Positions 35,065 to 42,888 of a DNA stretch of 64,000 nucleotides are shown here, piece after piece. The first letter of the stretch is position 1, and every line of letters starts with the position of its first letter. The notes beneath the pieces are model-generated. The model was not told the origin of the DNA and ran no database searches. It worked only from the letters and a program-made list of their open reading frames with translations. This DNA is from Nocardioides sp. URHA0032. Its GTDB lineage: Bacteria; Actinomycetota; Actinomycetes; Propionibacteriales; Nocardioidaceae. The stretch spans positions 124,001-188,000 of the forward strand of contig NZ_KK211160.1 in assembly GCF_000620645.1 (NCBI RefSeq), in the 5' to 3' direction. The position numbers were made by a program, and so were the translations under genes.

Positions 35065-35724
35065 GTGTTGAGCACGAAGCCTCGCGCGCTGGAAGCCGTG
35101 TGGCACATGGTCTGGGAGACCACCGGGGTCGTCTGGTGTCTGCTGAATGAGGATCGCAATGTCGAGCACGTCTACCGCATTCCCTATCGGCAGTCGATGC
35201 CGGCGAGCACCTTCTACGACGCGGTCGCCGCATGCAGCAAGGCTGGACTCGAGAGCGGAGCGCTGCCGGTCTTCGTCGCCTACGCGGAGTCCGCCGGGCA
35301 CTGCATCTACATCCGTGAGGTGACGGACGAGCACGTCCACTACATGGATCCGTGGCCCGGGCGATCACTCCTGGCGAGGCACAACAACACCTTCGACGTG
35401 GCTGCCAAGCGTATGGACGACTCATGGAAGAGCTGGAGGGTCAGCCGTGCAGAGTTCGAGCGGGTGGCCTACGCCATTCTCGTCAGCGCTGTCGTCTGGT
35501 GTGCCGTCTGCGACGTCGAGTCCACGAGCCGATTCGCCGACATCCAGGCCTCTGAGCTGTTCACATTCTTCCATCTCACCGAGGTGGGCCGGGTCCCGAC
35601 CGAAGGCGGCATCCGAGTCGAGGTGGAGCCCGGGAACTGGCAGGAGTCGATCCAGATCAGCTTCGACCTGAGCCCTGGCGCGCCGCGCGTGGAGTCCGCA
35701 CGCCCGATGAACAAGGAGGAGTAG
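35065..35724 (+). CDS. Uncharacterised protein with papain-like protease resemblance
   Basis: A 219-residue protein. The stretch GALPVFVAYAESAGHCIYI, followed by HYMDPWPGRS, looks like the second half of C39/papain-like folds (catalytic His in GH, Asn/Asp in DPWPG). The N-terminal half that would carry the cysteine motif is not recognisable, so it may be a truncated or inactive relative. The last 70 residues are beta-rich. GTG 35065 is used; ATG 35107 is an alternative. AAGGAGGAG at its end serves the next small gene. About 60% G+C, lower than the flanks. Confidence 0.5.
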   Translation: MLSTKPRALEAVWHMVWETTGVVWCLLNEDRNVEHVYRIPYRQSMPASTFYDAVAACSKAGLESGALPVFVAYAESAGHCIYIREVTDEHVHYMDPWPGRSLLARHNNTFDVAAKRMDDSWKSWRVSRAEFERVAYAILVSAVVWCAVCDVESTSRFADIQASELFTFFHLTEVGRVPTEGGIRVEVEPGNWQESIQISFDLSPGAPRVESARPMNKEE

Positions 35725-35940
35725 ATGTCGGCGGGTAGTTCGTCCTCCGCAGTGCGAGCTGGCAGCGTAAGGGTGAAACCGGTGTCGAGCGCGTCGCTGG
35801 GCGCGGGTGGTCGTTTCAAGTACCGCACCCGCCTCGCGGGTTGGCTGGGACGTTTGTTGATCGGCCCTCTGGCCAGTGCGCCGGGCGCTCCTCGTCTTGG
35901 ACTCGCTTTCGAGTCCAATGAGGGGTTCCGAGCCGCATAA
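35725..35940 (+). CDS. Small uncharacterised protein
   Basis: A 71-residue frame starting one base after the preceding stop with a strong ribosome site (AAGGAGGAG, 35713-35720). Ser/Gly/Arg-rich start and a weak hydrophobic stretch (LAGWLGRLLIGPLASA). It may be the truncated start of a longer gene. No family recognised. Confidence 0.4.
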   Translation: MSAGSSSSAVRAGSVRVKPVSSASLGAGGRFKYRTRLAGWLGRLLIGPLASAPGAPRLGLAFESNEGFRAA

Positions 35941-35986
35941 CCTGGAACCCGTGTTCGCGCCCCTCCGACCAGAACCTGAGGGGCTG

Positions 35987-36226
35987 ATGAACACCACAGC
36001 AGGCGTCTACCTGGCGCTCGGATCCGCACCTTCCGTCGTCGCTCTCATCGCCGCTCACAGCCTGTGGGCGGCACTTGCATTGATGCTTGTCGGACTCGCG
36101 GCGGTCCTCGCGCGCGAGATCCGGCTCGGATTGCGTGAACGTCGCGATGACGACACGGCTCGGTACATATTCGACAGGTGCGAAGGACTCGGCGGCCGCA
36201 TTCGAGCACTACGCACGCGCCCTTAG
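35987..36226 (+). CDS. Small two-helix membrane protein
   Basis: A 79-residue protein with two hydrophobic segments (GVYLALGSAPSVVALIAAHS and WAALALMLVGLAAVLA) and a charged Arg/Asp-rich cytoplasmic tail. GAGGGG precedes ATG 35987. Probably an inner-membrane protein; no family recognised. Confidence 0.5.
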   Translation: MNTTAGVYLALGSAPSVVALIAAHSLWAALALMLVGLAAVLAREIRLGLRERRDDDTARYIFDRCEGLGGRIRALRTRP

Positions 36227-36531
36227 GACTCGTGAGGGCCCACCGTGACCCGAGTTCTGCGGGCAAGACGAGAACCAGTGTCTGCGAAGTCGGTCGGGTC
36301 GGAGCGAGTCTCACGTCGTCGAGGACTCGGTGTGAGCATGCCCTGAGGACGTGTGCTGCAGAAGGCCGTCAGCTCGCACTGCCGCGGCGGAACGTCGCTC
36401 TCTACTTGCGATGCTCGGTCGACGTGCCCGGGTGTCGCTAGCTGACGAGTCCTCCGCGACCACTTCGAGAACCAATCCAAGATTCAGGCTTAATCCGTCG
36501 ACTCTGCCACGGCGCACTGCGGCGTGGGAGG
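36227..36531. other. Non-coding stretch after the STAND gene
   Basis: 305 bases between a small membrane gene and the convergent STAND gene. It contains GCGGCGGAACGTCGCTC (36384-36400), a poor match to the accessory-region motif. Nothing else recognised. Confidence 0.35.
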
Positions 36532-39500
36532 TTAGCGGGTTCGTCCGTGCATCGTCGCTCGCACCCGCTCCTGGATCTCGCGAAGGCGCTGATTCCCACG
36601 GTCCTTCCGCAGTCCTTGCTCTGCCCAGAACAGGGTCTCGCCGAGGTCGCCAGCCCGCTCGGCGAGACGCGTCAGGTTGTAGCAGTCGCTGAGAGTCGCT
36701 TGATTCTCGCGCGGGTGCCAGCCCTGACAGAGCGTGAGGAGGTACGCCCGCTTCTGCTTCGACTCCGCCTTGATCAGACCGGCGTCGCATCTCTCTCGGG
36801 TGGTCGCGAGAGATTCTGAGAGTGCTGCATATCTGCGTCCGGCATTCTGCGACGCGTTTGCCGCCGCCCTAAGTTCGCCGAGGTCATCGCGCGTGGACCT
36901 ACAGATATCAGCCAACTCGAGCCACGCCTCTGCATCGTCCGACGTTCGAGAGAGGTAGGACTGGTAACTGCCCTTCGCGGCGATTCTGCCGCTAGGTGAC
37001 GAGTCTCTCTGGAGTCTGGCCAAAAGGAGCCAGGACTCGGGATAGCGCCGTGCAACGTACTCACCGATCGCAACCGCCTCGCTCAGGGCTTCGCCAGACA
37101 GGCTCCGTGCATTGTCGTAGAAGCGGTGCAGGTGCGGCGAGAACCCGGTCTTAGTGACGTTGTCGGAGACGGCACCAAACTGGTGAAGATACTGCGCGTC
37201 CTCCTCAATGAGTTCAGTGATGTCGCTGAACTTCAGTTGCGCACTACCGAAACGGTAGGCCGCAGCTGGGACGTTGAGAAAGCTCTCCGCATCAACCTCG
37301 GAGTACGCACGTTGGACCAACGAACTGTCGATTAGGTGCTGAAGGGCGGCCTCCACGTCGATCCGGTCGCTGGACGGACGCGTTAGTACAGCCTCGAGCG
37401 CGATCGAGGGTATGAGTGAACGCCACCGGCAGAGCGTGAAAAAGACTCTTTGTGCGTCTGGGTTCAGACGGTTAAACGACCGTTCGAATAGCGCATCGAG
37501 GATGTCGTCCTTGGAGGCCATGATGCGCTCAAACTTCTGGCCAACCTTGCGCGTGCGGGCGACGTCGCCCAAGGCGACGTTGACGACATACGGATGCCCC
37601 CCCGACTCGCGGTACAGCGAGTCAATCCAAGCCCCGTTCCCTTGAAGCAACCCGGTGACGTTGAGCCGGCTAGCGCTGGTCGACACGAGTGTGTCGAACT
37701 CGGGCCTACTCATGCCGTCAACATCCAAAGGCCAATCGCCCTTGAAGTCCCGGTATCGGGTGGTAATCAGAATCTTATTTGGCAATCGTACGAACTCGTT
37801 GAGTTCGCGGAAGAGTTGGGCAGGGTTGTGAACCGTTTCGAAGTTATCGAAGACGTACAACATTGGGCCTGCGTCCTCCTCCCCGAGAGAGCGGAGGAAT
37901 TGGTCGATGATCTCTTCCGTGCTTGACGTGAGTCGTGACGGTTCAACGAAGCTGGTGTACTGGCGCGCGATCTGGTTGAGGCTCTGCGCTGCTGGTCGGA
38001 CAGCCAACGGTCCACGGATTGAGTCCAGGTCAATGTCCCGGGCGCTAAACCAAAACACGCAAGTGAAAGCTTCTCGCTCGGCGAGATCGTGGAGGACCTG
38101 AAGCGCCAGGGAAGTCTTCCCAATCCCGCCTGGGCCATTGATCGCCACCACTGGGTGTCGCGTGTCAGCGAGAACTGTCCGTAGCTGTTCCTCAAGCTCA
38201 CCTCGACGAACGTAGTCAGACCTCGGCTCCGGAAGGTTCGTCAGCACGTTGCCAACGGCTCGGAGTTCAACCGATCCATGAGTTTCGCTCGCAGGCAGCT
38301 CGCGTGGGGGTCGGAGGAAGTTCCTGAGTGGAGCCCACCTCTTCTGCCCGCTCACATACGAAAGTTCTTCGTAGCGTTCCTGCTTCTCCTGCGCGTCACC
38401 GTTGGGAAGAAAGAAGTCGTCGAGGTCTGTACTGGTGCGCAGGAGATGGACCGGGCGAAGGCTTCCGCCGGCGCTGAGGTACACACCGGTTGGCACGTCG
38501 TCTGCGGGTACTGGGACGGGCTCCGATGAGGTGCCGCTCAGTCGTCGTAGCGTGGGGTTTCCCGCTGCAGTTCGGTGCAGGTGCCACCAAGGCCACTTAA
38601 GGACCTCCAGCTCCTCGACCAAGTACCCCACTGAGTCCGCTAGGGCCGGCGCCGCTGCCGCCTGCCAGCTCACTAGATCGGCACCATGGCCCCGAGTCTT
38701 GTTGCGCAGTGCGGCAAATCCCTGGAACCACTGCGCGATCGACACCTTGCCCACCGCACGCTCCGTCGCGAGATTCGGAAAGCAGCTGGTCGCACTGTTC
38801 AGCGAGTCAACTGCGCGTCGCTGCCACGCTTCGCTGTCCGCTCCGAAGCGCTGCGTCAGTGACGTGTGAAAGCCCTTGGCGTGATCATCGAGCAATCGGT
38901 AGACGGGTGCGGTCGTAAGTTGCTGGATTGTGGCAGCCCAAGCCCCGATCCCGTCGGCACGGAGCAAGCCGTACTGGGTCGAGTACGCGAGGTTGTTGTC
39001 GTCCCTCTCGGGGTCGATGCAGGATGCCATCGACAGGGCAACGACCTTGGTGACCATCTCGCCGAACAAGAGAAGGTTGAGGTAGTACGTGGCATCCGAG
39101 TCCTGCATCGAGGCGTCTACGCGCTCCTGCATCCGTCTAAGCGGAACTAGGAGTGCCTGTTCTTGGATCTCAGGGCTACCGGTTGTGGGCGTTGCGCTCG
39201 TTGGCGTCGTAGCTTCGGCTACCCCAGCGCCCCTGTCGCTAGTCGCGCGGCCTTCTGCCTCGTTCATTGGTCCGTCAGTCCACGGCGGGTTGGCGAGGAG
39301 GGTGCGGATATGGGCCGATGCCTTCGCGTCACGTTGCAACGCAACGGTCAAGGTGAGTGCCACCAGGTTGCTTCCAGCACTTAACGCCACCTGCGGAACT
39401 GCGTTCGAGAGCTCCGCCAGTGTCGGTTCGCCGAACGAAGGGCCGAGAACTCGAGCGAACTCTTCCAGGCAGCGCTCCTGCAGAAGGCCTGCGGCCGTCC

Positions 39501-39732
39501 ATCGCTCGCGCGCCGGAACCTGGGTGAGGCGAGCCTGAATCAGCGGTCCGATCGATGCCCTGAGGAACTTCGGATCAAGTTTGAGCCCCACGAGACGGAG
39601 TAGATGTTGCTTCTTCTCCCGTGCCAGTCGCTGAACCGCCCACGAAACGTCTTGGATTGTCAGCTCAGCCAGCTCGCGATCGCGAAGGCCATCTAGGTCC
39701 AAAGGGACATCGTTTGGCGTTTCGTCGCTCAT
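36532..39732 (-). CDS. HEPN-STAND NTPase-TPR protein, putative defence effector
   Basis: A 1066-residue protein. Residues about 190-385 are helical and contain RNKTRGH (343-349), the R-N-x4-H signature of HEPN ribonucleases. A STAND/NB-ARC NTPase follows: Walker A GPGGIGKT (533-540), Walker B-like LYVFDNFETV (about 625-634), a sensor ILITTRYRDF and a GxP motif (GGHPYVV). The last 190 residues look like TPR helices (DDAEAWLELADICRSTRDDL), the usual sensing part. The first 190 residues match nothing recognised. By analogy with Avs and other bacterial NLR-like systems, target binding would trigger oligomerisation and RNA cleavage. It stands alone, about 10% lower in G+C than the flanks, at the edge of the accessory region, so is likely acquired. 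ATG 39732 is preceded by AGGTGG. Confidence 0.7.
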   Translation of the reverse strand: MSDETPNDVPLDLDGLRDRELAELTIQDVSWAVQRLAREKKQHLLRLVGLKLDPKFLRASIGPLIQARLTQVPARERWTAAGLLQERCLEEFARVLGPSFGEPTLAELSNAVPQVALSAGSNLVALTLTVALQRDAKASAHIRTLLANPPWTDGPMNEAEGRATSDRGAGVAEATTPTSATPTTGSPEIQEQALLVPLRRMQERVDASMQDSDATYYLNLLLFGEMVTKVVALSMASCIDPERDDNNLAYSTQYGLLRADGIGAWAATIQQLTTAPVYRLLDDHAKGFHTSLTQRFGADSEAWQRRAVDSLNSATSCFPNLATERAVGKVSIAQWFQGFAALRNKTRGHGADLVSWQAAAAPALADSVGYLVEELEVLKWPWWHLHRTAAGNPTLRRLSGTSSEPVPVPADDVPTGVYLSAGGSLRPVHLLRTSTDLDDFFLPNGDAQEKQERYEELSYVSGQKRWAPLRNFLRPPRELPASETHGSVELRAVGNVLTNLPEPRSDYVRRGELEEQLRTVLADTRHPVVAINGPGGIGKTSLALQVLHDLAEREAFTCVFWFSARDIDLDSIRGPLAVRPAAQSLNQIARQYTSFVEPSRLTSSTEEIIDQFLRSLGEEDAGPMLYVFDNFETVHNPAQLFRELNEFVRLPNKILITTRYRDFKGDWPLDVDGMSRPEFDTLVSTSASRLNVTGLLQGNGAWIDSLYRESGGHPYVVNVALGDVARTRKVGQKFERIMASKDDILDALFERSFNRLNPDAQRVFFTLCRWRSLIPSIALEAVLTRPSSDRIDVEAALQHLIDSSLVQRAYSEVDAESFLNVPAAAYRFGSAQLKFSDITELIEEDAQYLHQFGAVSDNVTKTGFSPHLHRFYDNARSLSGEALSEAVAIGEYVARRYPESWLLLARLQRDSSPSGRIAAKGSYQSYLSRTSDDAEAWLELADICRSTRDDLGELRAAANASQNAGRRYAALSESLATTRERCDAGLIKAESKQKRAYLLTLCQGWHPRENQATLSDCYNLTRLAERAGDLGETLFWAEQGLRKDRGNQRLREIQERVRATMHGRTR

Positions 39733-39938
39733 CGTCCACCTGTTCTGTGCCGGAATGTGAAGCGGCCCCAATCTCTCAGGTCAAGCCGTCCTCCGTTCGG
39801 GATTCGCCCGAATGGCGAACGCACGCTTGGGCAGGGGGCGCGAGGCTTCGGTTGCGATCCAGCGCTGAGTGCTTTTGCTCTGCGCCGCCCGCTCGGGGCG
39901 ACGTCATTCTGGGCGGAGTGTGGTGCGCCGGCCCGACT

Positions 39939-41021
39939 CTAGTCAGTCGGGCACAGCCCGGCCGTCCGGCTCAGTTCCAACCGTCGGATCGCGTCGCCGA
40001 GGTCGTCCGCCGTGACGGGGGCAGCGAGGTTGGCGAGGTGCGGCGCCTGCATCGTGGCCTCGGCGATCCCGTCGACGTCGTACGGCACGGTGGAGCCGAG
40101 ACCGGCGAGCGTCGTCGGGAGGCCGATGGCGGTGAGGAAGCTGCGCAGGTCGGCGAGATCCTGGTCCGACGCACCTTCAACGGCCAGCTGCACGAGCGTG
40201 CCCCAGGCGACGTGCTCGCCGTGGGTGGCTGACGGGGCGGCGACCATGAGGCCGCGGGTGAGGGAGTGGGCGAGGGAGAGGCCACCGTTCTCGAAGCCGA
40301 GGCCGCTCATCAGGACGCTGGCCTCGACGGTGGCCTCGAAGGCGGGCGTGATGGTGCCGGACTGGGCGTCGGCGACGGCGTCGGCGGCGTGCTCGCGCAG
40401 CACCGAGTAGCACGCGTCGGCGATCGCCGAGCCGATCAGCAGAGGCCGGGTGCCGAGGGAGGTGACGCCGGTGCCGGCGAGGCAGGCGCGGGCCTCGAAG
40501 CGCTTGGCGATCGCGTCGCCGATGCCGGAGCGGAGGAGGCGGATGGGGGCGGCGACGATGACGGTGGTGTCGACGACGACGACGTGCGGGTTCGCGGGGA
40601 GCTTGTCGACGGAGGCGAGGCGGTGGTCGTCGTCGTACATCGCGGCGACGCCGCTGCACGGGCTGTCGTTGGAAGCAGCGGTCGGGACGGTGACGACCGG
40701 GAGGCCGAGGCGGAGCGAGACGGCCTTGCCCGCGTCGATCGCCTTGCCGCCACCGATGCCGACGACCACGGAGACCTCCGGGGGAGCGTCGGCGGTGAGG
40801 GCGTCGGCGGCGGCCGCGGTGATCTCGCCGTCGAGGACGAGGTACGCCGGGGCCAGGTCGGCCAACAGCGTGGCGAGGCGGGAGCCCAGCAGGGACTGGA
40901 CGACCGGGTCGGTGACGACAAGGGGCCGGCCGTACGGCGCGAGCAGGGCGGGCAGCTCGTCGAGCGCGCCGGGTCCCTGAACGTAGCGCAGCGGCGCGGC
41001 GAAGCGGCGGAGCCCGCTCAC
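39939..41021 (-). CDS. Glycerol dehydrogenase-like (iron/zinc alcohol dehydrogenase)
   Basis: A 360-residue type III dehydrogenase. NAD-binding GIGGGKAIDAGKAV and VPTAASNDSPCSG, and metal ligands Asp in RSGIGDAIAKRFEA, His in LAHSLTRGL and His in THGEHVAWGT match the GldA group that oxidises glycerol or reduces dihydroxyacetone. The GTG at 41021 overlaps the TGA of the transketolase gene, so they are coupled. With a transketolase-like pair this suggests handling of a three-carbon sugar or ketone such as dihydroxyacetone. Confidence 0.85.
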   Translation of the reverse strand: MSGLRRFAAPLRYVQGPGALDELPALLAPYGRPLVVTDPVVQSLLGSRLATLLADLAPAYLVLDGEITAAAADALTADAPPEVSVVVGIGGGKAIDAGKAVSLRLGLPVVTVPTAASNDSPCSGVAAMYDDDHRLASVDKLPANPHVVVVDTTVIVAAPIRLLRSGIGDAIAKRFEARACLAGTGVTSLGTRPLLIGSAIADACYSVLREHAADAVADAQSGTITPAFEATVEASVLMSGLGFENGGLSLAHSLTRGLMVAAPSATHGEHVAWGTLVQLAVEGASDQDLADLRSFLTAIGLPTTLAGLGSTVPYDVDGIAEATMQAPHLANLAAPVTADDLGDAIRRLELSRTAGLCPTD

Positions 41022-42001
41022 GTCCCGTCGACCAGGGCGCGGACGACGCGGGGCAGGTCGACGCCGTACTTGGCCTCGAGGTACTCCTGCGACCCGCACT
41101 CGAAGAAGCCGTCGTCGAGGCCGATCCGGATCATCGGCCGCAGCACGCCGGCGTCGTACAGCGCCTCCGTGACGAGCGACGCGAGGCCGCCGGTCTTCTT
41201 GTGGTTCTCGGCGACGACGATCCGGTCGAAGCGGCTGGCGAACTCGACCACAGCGGCCGTGTCGAACGGCTTGATCGTCGGCACGTGCAGCACGCCGGCA
41301 TCGACGCCGGACGACAGCGAGGCCCGCGCGGCGTCGAGGGCACGCGCGGTCATGTAGCCGGTCGAGATGACGCCGACGCCGGTGCCGTCGCGCAGCAGCG
41401 CGGCCCTGCCGGGGACGAACCGGTAGTCCGGGGGCAGCTCGATCGGGACCTTGCCGCGCAGCAGCCGCACATAGACGGTGCCGGGGATGTCGGCCACCGC
41501 GCGCACGACCTGCCGTAGCTCGGTCGCGTCGCAGGGATCGATGATCGTGAGGTCGGCGATGCCGCGCATCATGTTCAGGTCCTCGGTCGCCTGGTGCGTG
41601 GCGCCGTACCCGTTGGTGAGGCCGGGCATCCCGGCGAAGATCTTCACGTCCGCCTTCGAGTGCGCGCCGGCGATCGCCACGAAGTCGTAGGCCCGCCGGG
41701 TCACGAAGACCGAGTACGTCGTGCAGTACGCGATCTTGCCGGTCTTCGCGAGCCCGGCCGCGGCCATCACGAGGTTCTGCTCGGCCATGCCGACGTTGAA
41801 GAAGCGGTCGGGGTGCGCGTCGCGGAACGGCAGGATGTCGCTGTACCGGCCCATGTCGGCGGTCAGCCCGACGATCTCCGGCCGCTCGCGCCCGAGCTCG
41901 GCGAGCTCGTTGCCGAACGGCGCCAGGTCGGTCTCCTTGCCGTCGAGGTCGATCAGCTCGCCCATGCCACGGGTCTGTCCGAACACCGATGTCTCAGCCA
42001 C
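41018..42001 (-). CDS. Transketolase-like enzyme, C-terminal subunit
   Basis: A 327-residue subunit with the pyrimidine-binding and C-terminal domains of transketolase: NVGMAEQNLVMAAAGLA has the glutamate that activates thiamine diphosphate, and AYCTTYSVFVTRRAYD and TVYVRLLRGKVPIE are standard. It must pair with the N-terminal subunit encoded just upstream (8-base overlap) to form an active split transketolase. Such two-gene forms are often specialised (for example in pentitol, apiose or formaldehyde metabolism). Confidence 0.9.
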   Translation of the reverse strand: MAETSVFGQTRGMGELIDLDGKETDLAPFGNELAELGRERPEIVGLTADMGRYSDILPFRDAHPDRFFNVGMAEQNLVMAAAGLAKTGKIAYCTTYSVFVTRRAYDFVAIAGAHSKADVKIFAGMPGLTNGYGATHQATEDLNMMRGIADLTIIDPCDATELRQVVRAVADIPGTVYVRLLRGKVPIELPPDYRFVPGRAALLRDGTGVGVISTGYMTARALDAARASLSSGVDAGVLHVPTIKPFDTAAVVEFASRFDRIVVAENHKKTGGLASLVTEALYDAGVLRPMIRIGLDDGFFECGSQEYLEAKYGVDLPRVVRALVDGT

Positions 42002-42833
42002 GGTCGGCCTCCAGCTCCGCCATGAAGTCCGCCCACTCGTCGTCGCCCACGCGCACGAAGTGCGCCCGCGGCCGGCCCATCAGCGTCGGTACGCCGAAGC
42101 CGGGGGTCGTGCGCAGCACGATCGCCTTCGGCTTGCCGTCCCGCGACCGCGCCGCCTCCAGGGCAGCGACGAGGGCGGCCATGTCGTTGCCGTCGATCTC
42201 CTGGGTGTCCCAGCCGAACGCGGTGAACTTGTCGGCGACCGGCTCGATCGCCACCGTCACCGGGCCATCGGCCTGGATGCCGTTGCAGTCGATGAGCGCG
42301 ACCAGGTTGTCGCAGCCGAACGTCGCGCCGCCCATCGCGGCCTCCCACGTCGAGCCCTCGTCGAGTTCGCCGTCGGACAGCTCGCAGAAGACCCGCGAGT
42401 CCCGGCCGTCGATCCGGAGCCCGAGCGCCATCCCGACCGCCTGGCCGAGGCCGTGGCCGAGCGAGCCGCCGACGATCTCGACGCCGGGGGTCACGTCGAA
42501 GGTGCTCATCGGCAGACGTGAGCCGTTCAGCCCGTACGTCGGCAGCTCGTCCGGGTCCAGGTAGCCGGCCTCCGCGAGGACGGCGTACATCGCGATGGAG
42601 TAGTGCCCGGTCGACAGCAAGAACCGGTCGCGGTCCGGCCAGTCCGGCCGGGCCGGGTCGTACCGGAGCTCGTGGAAGTACAGCGCCGCCAGGCAGTCCG
42701 CGATGCCCAGCCCCTGGGCGATGTAGCCCTCGCCCTTCCCGCGGGTCATCTCCATCATCGAGCGCCGCAACGCGTGCGCCCGGTCCTCGAGCGCGGCGAC
42801 GTCGGGCGCCGGCAGGGTGGTCGTGGCTGGCAT
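41994..42833 (-). CDS. Transketolase-like enzyme, N-terminal subunit
   Basis: A 279-residue thiamine-diphosphate-binding subunit. SLGHGLGQAVGMALGLR and SDGELDEGSTWEAAMGG, followed by LVALIDCNGIQ, form the GDGE...N pyrophosphate/Mg2+ site. ATG 42833 gives the normal start. First gene of the three-gene operon 42833 to 39939; an inverted-repeat operator lies 35 bases upstream (42868-42884), between this gene and the end of the regulator gene. Confidence 0.9.
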   Translation of the reverse strand: MPATTTLPAPDVAALEDRAHALRRSMMEMTRGKGEGYIAQGLGIADCLAALYFHELRYDPARPDWPDRDRFLLSTGHYSIAMYAVLAEAGYLDPDELPTYGLNGSRLPMSTFDVTPGVEIVGGSLGHGLGQAVGMALGLRIDGRDSRVFCELSDGELDEGSTWEAAMGGATFGCDNLVALIDCNGIQADGPVTVAIEPVADKFTAFGWDTQEIDGNDMAALVAALEAARSRDGKPKAIVLRTTPGFGVPTLMGRPRAHFVRVGDDEWADFMAELEADRG

Positions 42834-42867
42834 GCCGTCAGCGTGGCCGTACGGCGGACCGCGCGCC

Positions 42868-42884
42868 TGTCCCACATTGCGACA
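42868..42884. promoter_or_regulatory. Inverted-repeat operator before the transketolase operon
   Basis: TGTCCCACATTGCGACA: 7-3-7 inverted repeat with one mismatch, 35 bases upstream of ATG 42833 and 5 bases beyond the regulator stop at 42889. It differs from the site at 5923-5939 at only two of 17 positions. Confidence 0.65.
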
Positions 42885-42888
42885 AGGC

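Noticed and set aside
34869..35159. Minus-strand frame of 96 codons with a protein-like segment
   Set aside because: No ribosome site or family match, and it overlaps the start of the better-supported gene on the plus strand.
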